From JBHHXR01 sp046757205 (GTDB lineage: Bacteria > Pseudomonadota > Alphaproteobacteria > Rhodobacterales > Rhodobacteraceae), in contig JBHHXR010000197.1 in assembly GCA_046757205.1 (NCBI GenBank), positions 1 through 6,957 on the forward strand: a stretch of 6,957 nucleotides of DNA, read 5' to 3'. Below are positions 1-5,383 of the stretch, one piece after another. Under the pieces are notes generated by a model. It made no database searches. It saw only the letters and a program-made list of their open reading frames with translations, and was not told the DNA's origin. Position numbers and translations under genes: made by a program. The first letter of the stretch is position 1; every line of letters starts with the position of its first letter.

Positions 1-275
1 ACTGCGTTCAGGCCTGCCCGTACGGCGCGCGTTTCATCAATCCTGAGATCAGGAAAGCCGACAAGTGCACCTGGTGCTATCACCGGGTCAAGAAAGGCAA
101 GCTGCCGGCCTGCGTGACCGTGTGCCCGACGAAAACGCGGCTGTTTGGCGATCTGAAGGATCCCGACAGCGAGGTCACCAAGATTTTCAAGAAGGATCAG
201 TGGTTGGTGCTGAAACCGGAAATGCACACCGATCCTGCTTGCTTCTATGTCGGCCTGCGGAAGGAGGTTGTGTGA
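1..275 (+). CDS. 4Fe-4S ferredoxin-type electron-transfer subunit of a molybdoenzyme complex (C-terminal part)
   Basis: This is the last 90 codons of a DmsB/PsrB/TtrB-like subunit; the gene begins before the window, and the first whole codon is at 3. Subunits of this kind carry four [4Fe-4S] clusters that pass electrons between a molybdopterin catalytic subunit and a membrane quinone-binding subunit, usually on the periplasmic face. The sequence shows CVQACPYGARF at the very start, then a CxxC-x11-CxxxCP cluster motif (visible-fragment residues 22, 25, 37 and 41), then the FGDL and DPDSEV stretches typical after the last cluster. The tail contains LKPEM and a GL near the end, as in sulfur-, tetrathionate- and sulfite-type enzymes of the family. 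Its TGA overlaps the ATG of the NrfD-like gene by one base, which supports one operon. The family is clear; the substrate cannot be told from this fragment. Confidence 0.93.
   Translation, partial: CVQACPYGARFINPEIRKADKCTWCYHRVKKGKLPACVTVCPTKTRLFGDLKDPDSEVTKIFKKDQWLVLKPEMHTDPACFYVGLRKEVV
261..267 (+). promoter_or_regulatory. Strong Shine-Dalgarno for the NrfD-like gene
   Basis: AAGGAGG lies seven bases before the ATG at 275, inside the last codons of the iron-sulfur subunit. The frame stays open upstream to base 65, but that extension overlaps the iron-sulfur gene, so this ribosome binding site together with the TGATG junction fixes the start at 275. Confidence 0.85.
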
Positions 276-1447
276 TGGAACTGCCCACCGACGCCCTGGT
301 CAACTACATCTTCCCGAACAACGCCCACGTTTTCTGGGGCCTGACCATCGTGACCTATCCCTTCATCACGGGTCTGATGGCCGGCGCTTTCGTGGTCTCC
401 GCGCTCTTTCATGTGTTCAGGGTGGAGATATTCAAGCCGATCGGCAATTTCGCGTTGATAGCGGCGCTTTGCTTCGGCGCATTCGCCGGCATGCCGCTGC
501 TGGTTCACCTCGGCCAGCCGCAGCGGGCCTACGAGATCTACGTCACCCCGCATGTGACGTCAGCGATGAGCATTTTCGGCTACGTCTGGGGCGGATACAT
601 GGTCATTCTGCTGGTGGAAATCTGGCTGATCTACCGTGAGTATTTCATTCGCATGGCCAACGAGACGGACGGGCTCATGGGGCGGGTCTGGACGGCGCTG
701 ACCTTGGGCGTCACGACGTATAATCCGGACTCCGCAAGGATCGACCACAAGATTTCGGCCGTCCTCGCCGGGATCGGCATACCGTGGGCCATTCTCCTGC
801 ATGGCTATGTCGGGTTCATCTTCGGCTCGGTCAAGGCGATCGCTTGGTGGGCGACGCCGCTGCAGCCGGTTATCTTCATCCTGTCCGCCATCGTCAGCGG
901 CATGGCTCTGCTCATGATCATCTACATCTTCATCAAGTGGCGCCGGGGCGAGCCTTATGACTTCAAGCTGATCAAGGTGTTCATGGCCTACCTGTGGGGC
1001 GTATTCATACTCGATTTCGCGATGGAAATGCTCGAGCTGGCGGCCGTCATCTACGAACGCGGCTGGCACTGGTCGCAGGTCCAACCGCTCCTGAGCGGCC
1101 CGCTGTACGGATCCTACGTTATCGGGCAGGTGCTTGTGCTCTCGGTGATACCGCTGTTTCTCGTCGGTTTCGTGGTGCTTTCGAACATCAAGGGCAAGGC
1201 GTTGCTCTACCTGGCGAACCTGGGCTGCATGATGTTGCTGGCGCAGGTTCTGTTCATGCGCTTCAACGTCGTTATCGGCGGCCAGCTCATCTCCAAGTCG
1301 GAGCGCGGTTTCGTGGATTACAAGTTCGAACTGCTCGGCCACGAGGGCATCCTGGCGTCCGCGGTGGTGTTTTCCCTGCCGTTCATCGCCTTTTACATTC
1401 TGAGCCGTTTTCTCCCCATCCTCGACGGACAGACGCAAGAGGAGTGA
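275..1447 (+). CDS. NrfD/PsrC-family membrane anchor subunit of a respiratory molybdoenzyme
   Basis: This 390-aa protein is an integral membrane quinone-interacting subunit that exchanges electrons between the quinone pool and the iron-sulfur subunit encoded just upstream. I see about nine hydrophobic spans, near residues 19-46, 57-79, 97-120, 160-186, 196-221, 233-258, 277-303, 308-332 and 357-380. Family signatures are HLGQPQRA (78-85), TSAMSIFGY (95-103), HGYVGFIFGSVKA (176-188) followed by WW and TPL, SAIVSG (204-209), and RFNVVIGGQLISKS (329-342), a strongly conserved NrfD motif. Length is in the range of the longer NrfD proteins; classic PsrC is shorter, with eight spans. Related DmsC-type anchors belong to a different family and fit less well. 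NrfD proteins serve tetrathionate, polysulfide, thiosulfate, arsenate, selenate, nitrite and other systems, so the substrate stays open. The gene is last in its operon and is followed by an intrinsic terminator. Confidence 0.93.
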   Translation: MELPTDALVNYIFPNNAHVFWGLTIVTYPFITGLMAGAFVVSALFHVFRVEIFKPIGNFALIAALCFGAFAGMPLLVHLGQPQRAYEIYVTPHVTSAMSIFGYVWGGYMVILLVEIWLIYREYFIRMANETDGLMGRVWTALTLGVTTYNPDSARIDHKISAVLAGIGIPWAILLHGYVGFIFGSVKAIAWWATPLQPVIFILSAIVSGMALLMIIYIFIKWRRGEPYDFKLIKVFMAYLWGVFILDFAMEMLELAAVIYERGWHWSQVQPLLSGPLYGSYVIGQVLVLSVIPLFLVGFVVLSNIKGKALLYLANLGCMMLLAQVLFMRFNVVIGGQLISKSERGFVDYKFELLGHEGILASAVVFSLPFIAFYILSRFLPILDGQTQEE

Positions 1448-1477
1448 CGCGGAGCCGTGCCGCAACCCTGATTTCGA

Positions 1478-1496
1478 GCGCCTTCCCCCAAGGCGC
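1478..1496 (+). repeat. Perfect 7-bp stem-loop before the terminator
   Basis: GCGCCTT, a loop of five C, then AAGGCGC. It starts 30 bases after the NrfD stop and has no T-run behind it, so it is not a terminator by itself. It may protect the 3' end of the operon mRNA or help the hairpin that follows; that role is inference. Confidence 0.5.
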
Positions 1497-1505
1497 GATT
1501 GTACC

Positions 1506-1532
1506 GGGGGCGCCTCGTGGCGCCCCCTTTTT
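1506..1532 (+). terminator. Rho-independent terminator of the iron-sulfur/NrfD operon
   Basis: The stem is a perfect 9 bp (GGGGGCGCC and GGCGCCCCC) around the loop TCGT, followed directly by five T. The T-run exists only in the + direction; on the - strand the stem is followed by mixed sequence. It therefore terminates the rightward operon. The last T is also the last base of the stop codon of the convergent gene. Confidence 0.9.
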
Positions 1533-1870
1533 CAACGCGCGTCGAAAAACGGCGTCACCTGCGCCACGATGACCGCATTTTCATCGAGCGCCCGCCGCAT
1601 CAGGGCCCGCTCGTCGCCGGAAATGTCGTGCCCCTCGGCCAGCCGTTCGTCCAGCGTGCCGTAGCCCGACACATCGAGCGGCGCCAGGCCGGCCTGTTTC
1701 AGCACCGCCACCGTCTCGCGCACCGCTTCCGCTTCGTCGGCGCCCGAAGCGTAGCACATCAGCGCCGCGCCGGTGGCGTCGTCGGGCAGCCCGTCGCCTG
1801 CCTTGCGGCCGGCCTCCACCAGCAGCGTGTAGACCTGTTGCGGCCGTTTCCCGCCGTGCGCGTCAGTCAC
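1532..1870 (-). CDS. Uncharacterised 112-aa protein coupled to dapD
   Basis: I do not recognise a named family. The protein is soluble and slightly acidic, with no signal peptide, membrane span or metal motif. It alternates strand-like and helix-like stretches: QVYTLLVEAGRKAG (12-25), GAALMCYASG (34-43), a helix near 45-61, LAPLDVSGYGTLDER (62-76), and ENAVIVAQVTPFF (97-109). This suggests a small alpha/beta domain, perhaps ferredoxin-like. The start is GTG; the gene overlaps the end of dapD by eight bases, has no clear Shine-Dalgarno and no upstream alternative start, so translation is probably coupled to dapD. I have an impression of similar small proteins beside dapD in other alphaproteobacteria, but could not check it. 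A housekeeping or regulatory link to lysine/diaminopimelate synthesis is only guilt by association. Codon use and GC content match the neighbours, so it looks like a real gene. Confidence 0.8.
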   Translation of the reverse strand: MTDAHGGKRPQQVYTLLVEAGRKAGDGLPDDATGAALMCYASGADEAEAVRETVAVLKQAGLAPLDVSGYGTLDERLAEGHDISGDERALMRRALDENAVIVAQVTPFFDAR

Positions 1871-2690
1871 GCAACAGATCGTTGATCGAGGTCTTCGACC
1901 GCGTGCCCTCGTCCACCTGTTTGACGATCACCGCGCAATACAGGTTGACCCCGCCCTTCGAAGGCATGGTGCCCGCCACGACGACGGAATAGGGCGGCAC
2001 TTCGCCGTAGGAAACCTCGCCGGTCGCGCGGTTGACGATCCTGGTCGACTTGCCGATGAAGACGCCCATGCCGAGGACCGAGCCCTCGCGCACGATGCAG
2101 CCCTCGACCACTTCCGAGCGGGCGCCGATGAAGCAGTTGTCCTCGATGATGGTCGGGCCGGCCTGCATCGGCTCCAGCACGCCGCCGATGCCGACGCCGC
2201 CCGACAGGTGCACGTTCCTGCCGATCTGCGCGCAGGACCCGACCGAGGCCCAGGTGTCGACCATGGTGCCGCTGTCCACGTAGGCGCCGACATTGACGAA
2301 GCACGGCATCAGCACCACGCCCGGCGCCACGAAGGCGGTTTTGCGCACGATGCAGTTGGGCACGGCGCGGAAGCCGGCCTCGCGCCAGTCCTCCGGCTCC
2401 CAGCCGGCGAACTTGCTGTCGACCTTGTCCCACCAGGTGCCGCCTTGCGGTCCGCCCTCCTGTGGCACCGTGTCCTTCAGCCGGAACCCCAGCAGAACCG
2501 CTTTCTTGGCCCATTGATTGACGTGCCACGATCCGTCGGCCCCGCGCACGGCAACCCTGAGCCGGCCACGGTCCAGCGCCTCCAGCGTCGCCTCGATCGC
2601 GTCCCGCGCCTCGCCGGTGGTGGCCGGCGAGATGGTGTCGCGCGCGTCCCAGGCGGCTTCGATGGCGGATTCCAGGTGGGCATTCGACAT
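1863..2690 (-). CDS. dapD: 2,3,4,5-tetrahydropyridine-2,6-dicarboxylate N-succinyltransferase
   Basis: DapD transfers succinyl from succinyl-CoA to tetrahydrodipicolinate in the succinylase branch of lysine and meso-diaminopimelate synthesis, in the cytoplasm, as a trimer. The protein is 275 aa, close to the usual length. Residues 1-110 form the helical N-terminal domain, including HVNQWAKKAVLLGFR (56-70). Residues about 112-225 form the left-handed beta-helix of hexapeptide repeats, with conserved blocks GTMVDTWASVGSCAQIG (141-157), HLSGGVGIGGVLEP (161-174), IEDNCFIGARSEVVEG (182-197) and GVFIGKSTRI (209-218). The C-terminal tail contains PPYSVVVAGTMPSK (232-245). The ATG at 2690 is chosen over a longer open frame because MSNAHLESAIEAAWDAR is the normal DapD beginning and GGGGA sits six bases upstream. 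dapE, often next in alphaproteobacteria, is not here. Confidence 0.97.
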   Translation of the reverse strand: MSNAHLESAIEAAWDARDTISPATTGEARDAIEATLEALDRGRLRVAVRGADGSWHVNQWAKKAVLLGFRLKDTVPQEGGPQGGTWWDKVDSKFAGWEPEDWREAGFRAVPNCIVRKTAFVAPGVVLMPCFVNVGAYVDSGTMVDTWASVGSCAQIGRNVHLSGGVGIGGVLEPMQAGPTIIEDNCFIGARSEVVEGCIVREGSVLGMGVFIGKSTRIVNRATGEVSYGEVPPYSVVVAGTMPSKGGVNLYCAVIVKQVDEGTRSKTSINDLLRD

Positions 2691-2706
2691 GACGGGTCCC
2701 CATTTC

Positions 2707-2736
2707 TTGACAGGCCAAAGCTGGCAAGAGCCTATA
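2707..2736 (+). promoter_or_regulatory. Candidate promoter for the LOG-family gene
   Basis: A perfect TTGACA at 2707-2712 is followed after 18 bases by CCTATA (2731-2736), or after 20 bases by TATAGA. The -10 is weak, but a consensus -35 is often the better-conserved element in alphaproteobacteria. It would give a leader of about 60 bases to the ATG at 2808. The -10 region coincides with that proposed for dapD on the other strand. Confidence 0.38.
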
Positions 2737-2759
2737 GAGTGAGCGGCGAGGGTCCGCAA
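2731..2759 (-). promoter_or_regulatory. Candidate sigma70-type promoter for dapD
   Basis: Read on the - strand, TTGCGG (2759-2754), a 17-base spacer and TATAGG (2736-2731) make a reasonable -35/-10 pair, giving a leader of roughly 35 bases before the dapD ATG. A short palindrome, CCGCA-A-TGCGG (2754-2764), covers the -35 and could be an operator. Both are pattern matches by eye. Confidence 0.4.
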
Positions 2760-2807
2760 TGCGGGAACGGTATGCCTGAAGCGGGCAATGACAAAGAAAG
2801 AACCACC

Positions 2808-3635
2808 ATGACCGAATTTTCCAGAAAACAGCTACGTTTCCCCGATGCCCGGAAAGACATCAGCCGCGTCGAGACCGTACCCGACACCCCGCAGACGCGC
2901 TCGCCTTCCTATCGGCTGGCATTCCAGGACATGGATTTCCTGTGCCGCGATGAATTACGCCCGGTGCGTCTGCAACTGGAATTGCTGAAAACCGAGATGG
3001 CGCTGGCCGAGGAGGGCATCGAAAGCACCGTGGTGATGTTTGGAGGCGCGCGCATCCCCGACCCGGCGCACAGGAACAGCGCCAGCACCGAAACGCTGGC
3101 CGAACTGTCGCGGTTCTACGACGAGGCCCGCGAATTCGCCCGCCTCTGCACCGAGTTCAGCCTGCGCAACGGCGGCCGGAAATACATGGTTGTCACCGGC
3201 GGCGGTCCCGGCATCATGGAGGCCGGCTGCCGCGGTGCGATCGAGGCGAACGGGCGCTCGATCTCGCTCAATATCGTGTTGCCGCACGAGCAGGCGCCGA
3301 ACCGGTACGCCACGCCGGAGCTTGCCTTCAACTTCCACTACTTCGCCATCCGCAAGATGCACTTCCTGATGCGCGCCAAGGCGATCACCTTCTTTCCCGG
3401 CGGTTTCGGCACGCTCGACGAATTGTTCGAAACCCTGACGCTGGTGCAGACGCGCCGCATGGAGCCGCTGCCGATCCTGCTGTTCGGCCGTGAATTCTGG
3501 CGCCGCGTCGTCAACTGGCGGGCGCTTTCCGATGCCGGAACCATTTCGCCGGAGGACACCGAGCTGTTCAAGTTCGTCGAAACGGCGGACGAGGCCTGGC
3601 GCGAGATAGCCGCCTGGCCGAACCACGAGCAATGA
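2808..3635 (+). CDS. LOG family protein (TIGR00730 Rossmann fold), probable nucleoside-5'-monophosphate phosphoribohydrolase
   Basis: Proteins of the LOG family release a free base and ribose-5-phosphate from nucleoside monophosphates, including cytokinin ribotides; many were once labelled lysine decarboxylase. The 275-aa protein has an N-terminal extension (1-70), then the Rossmann core: VVMFGGARIP (75-84), VVTGGGPGIMEA (128-139), RKMHFLMRAKA (182-192) and the signature PGGFGTLDE (197-205), whose Glu205 and the Arg/Lys at 182-183 correspond to conserved active-site positions. The longer length fits the large bacterial subgroup rather than the roughly 200-aa plant type. An in-frame ATG at 2772 would add 12 residues; I prefer 2808 because an AAAGAAAG stretch precedes it, but the choice is uncertain. 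It is divergent from dapD and convergent with the phytase-like gene, 12 bases apart. Family is sure; the natural substrate is not. Confidence 0.93.
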   Translation: MTEFSRKQLRFPDARKDISRVETVPDTPQTRSPSYRLAFQDMDFLCRDELRPVRLQLELLKTEMALAEEGIESTVVMFGGARIPDPAHRNSASTETLAELSRFYDEAREFARLCTEFSLRNGGRKYMVVTGGGPGIMEAGCRGAIEANGRSISLNIVLPHEQAPNRYATPELAFNFHYFAIRKMHFLMRAKAITFFPGGFGTLDELFETLTLVQTRRMEPLPILLFGREFWRRVVNWRALSDAGTISPEDTELFKFVETADEAWREIAAWPNHEQ

Positions 3636-3647
3636 TCGCTCGCGGCC

Positions 3648-4514
3648 CTACTCCACGACCCGGAATTCCACGATTACCGTGTCCTGGAGCGGGTTGAAAT
3701 TGTCGTCCGATATCGCCGTCAGGCGGATCGCACCGTCGCCGTCTCGCCACGCCGAGATGCCCTCGAGGTTGTCGTAGTCGCCCGGCGCCGATACCAGAAG
3801 CGTCTCGCCGCCGTCAAACCCGTCCGGTCCCAGCGAAAAACGCCTGACGCGGGTCGAGAAACCGCCGACCCAGGTAAAATCTCTTTCAACGAGGTAGAGC
3901 TTCCCGTCGGGGCCGAAATCGGCGCCTGCGGGCAGGAACTTGCCGCTGCGCGGGATCGAAAGGGATTTGATCCACTTACCGCGCCGGTAGCGGAAGACGG
4001 GAAACGGCCGCGTCCATTTTCCCGACCGCTCGGGGATCGCATAGACCGTGCCGTCGGCGTCGACCGCCAGCGATTCCATGCCGGAATTTCCTTGCAGGTG
4101 CCAGTAGTAATCCCATTTGTGGGTCCAAGCGGGCTCGCCGCCGATGTCCTTGTAAAGCCAGACCCTGTGGAAGCCCTCGAAGGATATGTATACGTTGCCG
4201 TCCCTGTCGATCGCCAGCCCTTCTGAATCGATCTTGAAGCCCTTCACGTAGCCGCCGACATTGCTGCGAAGATGCTGCAACCTCTCGACACTGGCGCCGG
4301 AAAGCCTGCCATTGCGACGCAGAAGCCGGCCCTCGGCGAACATGCCCCTGTCGCTCACCGCGACGTAGCTCTCACCGTCGTCGGACACCTCCAGCGCCGA
4401 CATGCCGCCAAAATCCCCGCCGTCGGCAACCCGAATGCGCGAAAGTTCCACCAGTTCCGCCGCCGAGCCGGTTCCGCCGGCCAGCAGACAGGCAAGAACA
4501 AGCGAGAGCTTCAT
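3648..4514 (-). CDS. Secreted esterase-like/phytase-like beta-propeller protein (PF13449 type)
   Basis: This 288-aa protein begins with a Sec signal peptide (MKLSLVLACLLAGG, likely cleavage after Ala19) and should be periplasmic. Cys9 sits too early and in a poor context for a lipobox. The rest is rich in beta-strand, blade-like repeats of the form D-x-DG: DSEGLAIDRDGNVYI (96-110), GMESLAVDADGTVYAI (145-160), GADFGPDGKLYLVE (197-210), DNLEGISAWRDGDG (248-261), then AISDDNFNPLQDTVIVEF (267-284), the hallmark end of the esterase-like activity of phytase family. The name comes from weak similarity to phytases; the real substrate is mostly unknown, perhaps a phosphate ester. The start ATG overlaps the mepA TGA as ATGA, with no clear Shine-Dalgarno, so translation is probably coupled. 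It is the last gene of its operon, and no intrinsic terminator is visible behind it. Confidence 0.88.
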   Translation of the reverse strand: MKLSLVLACLLAGGTGSAAELVELSRIRVADGGDFGGMSALEVSDDGESYVAVSDRGMFAEGRLLRRNGRLSGASVERLQHLRSNVGGYVKGFKIDSEGLAIDRDGNVYISFEGFHRVWLYKDIGGEPAWTHKWDYYWHLQGNSGMESLAVDADGTVYAIPERSGKWTRPFPVFRYRRGKWIKSLSIPRSGKFLPAGADFGPDGKLYLVERDFTWVGGFSTRVRRFSLGPDGFDGGETLLVSAPGDYDNLEGISAWRDGDGAIRLTAISDDNFNPLQDTVIVEFRVVE

Positions 4515-5383
4515 CGCGATTTCAGAACCGCGGTGCATTGCGACGGCAGATCGGACAGCACCAGCGGCGGTTTCGGCCGCCGCCGGGGCGCGTTCGGGTC
4601 GCGCTTGGAGGGTTTTCGCGGCTTCAGCGCCTCGGTTACCCACCAGACGGCCTCCTTGCAGCCGTCGCCGGGTGGTATCGCCGCCTGCTCGCGGCAGTAC
4701 CGCGTGCCTCTGGGGCATTTCAGCCGCACGTGAAAATGGGTGTTGTGCCCCCACCACGGGCGGATTTTCCTCAGCCACGCCCGGTCGCCCGCCGGGGCAT
4801 CGGCGCACATTTTCAGTTTCACCGGCGCGGTCACGAATATCCGCGCCACGGCCCTGTCCCTGGCGGCGGCCCGCAGAATACGGTGGTGCGCTTGCGTCCA
4901 GTTTCCGTTGACGTGCCGCAGGTCCTTCGAGCGCACGGAGATCGACGATATCCTTTCGCGCTCGGCCCGGCTCAGCCGCAGGTTTCTTGCGGGCAGCATC
5001 CAGATATCCAAGTCCAGCCCCATCTGGTGCGAGGCGTGGCCGCCCAGCATCGGCCCGCCGCGCGGCTGGCTGATATCGCCCACATAGATCCCTTTCCAGC
5101 CGGCACGCACGGCCTCGCGGCCCAGCCGTTCGATGAAGCGTATGGCATCGGGATGGCCCCAGTTGCGGTTGCGCGAAAGTCGCATGGCCTGCCAGGTTGG
5201 TCCGGTCTCGGGCAATTGCACCGCGCCCGCCAGGCAACCCTTGGAATAGAACCCCACCGGCGCGCTGGACTGGCTCGACGCAGTATTCTGGCGGCTGAAA
5301 AGCAGCTTTGCCGGCGTGTCGGCAAGGGCGGGCAACGCCACCGTCGCGGCCAGCGCGAATGCAAGAAGATTACGTAACGGCAC
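4511..5383 (-). CDS. mepA: Penicillin-insensitive murein DD-endopeptidase MepA
   Basis: MepA is a periplasmic zinc endopeptidase of the LAS (M74) family that cuts cross-links between peptidoglycan stem peptides. The 290-aa protein has a signal peptide (cleavage likely after Ala21 in ALPALA), RNRNWGHPD (71-79), GGHASHQMGLDLD (114-126) with zinc ligands His119 and Asp126, and WWGHNTHFHVRLKCP (210-224) with His216 as probable base and His218 as third ligand. Six cysteines (50, 193, 223, 230, 242, 283) match the spacing of the three disulfides I recall in the E. coli enzyme. A basic, proline-rich stretch (254-273) precedes the last cysteine. The GTG start is supported by GGAGGA five bases upstream (5389-5394) and by the need for the signal peptide; the next Met is at residue 67. 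It overlaps the transporter gene by 14 bases and the phytase-like gene by 4. Confidence 0.96.
   Translation of the reverse strand: MPLRNLLAFALAATVALPALADTPAKLLFSRQNTASSQSSAPVGFYSKGCLAGAVQLPETGPTWQAMRLSRNRNWGHPDAIRFIERLGREAVRAGWKGIYVGDISQPRGGPMLGGHASHQMGLDLDIWMLPARNLRLSRAERERISSISVRSKDLRHVNGNWTQAHHRILRAAARDRAVARIFVTAPVKLKMCADAPAGDRAWLRKIRPWWGHNTHFHVRLKCPRGTRYCREQAAIPPGDGCKEAVWWVTEALKPRKPSKRDPNAPRRRPKPPLVLSDLPSQCTAVLKSR

Noticed and set aside
65..274. N-terminal extension of the NrfD-like frame
   Set aside because: It lies on top of the conserved iron-sulfur coding sequence; the strong ribosome binding site and family alignment place the start at 275.
560..1465. 301-codon open frame on the - strand opposite the NrfD-like gene
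   Set aside because: It is rich in Arg, Asp, His and Gln with no domain, and exists because GC-rich third positions suppress stops on the opposite strand. The + strand protein has clear family motifs.
2691..2759. 23-residue N-terminal extension of dapD
   Set aside because: It covers the promoter region, and known DapD proteins begin at the chosen Met with a ribosome binding site before it.
3656..4540. Lipoprotein signal in the phytase-like protein
   Set aside because: Cys9 follows too short a hydrophobic stretch, with Leu at -2; an ordinary Sec signal with cleavage near Ala19 fits better.
4538..5377. 279-codon open frame on the + strand opposite mepA
   Set aside because: Antisense shadow: mepA on the other strand has a complete set of catalytic residues and a signal peptide.
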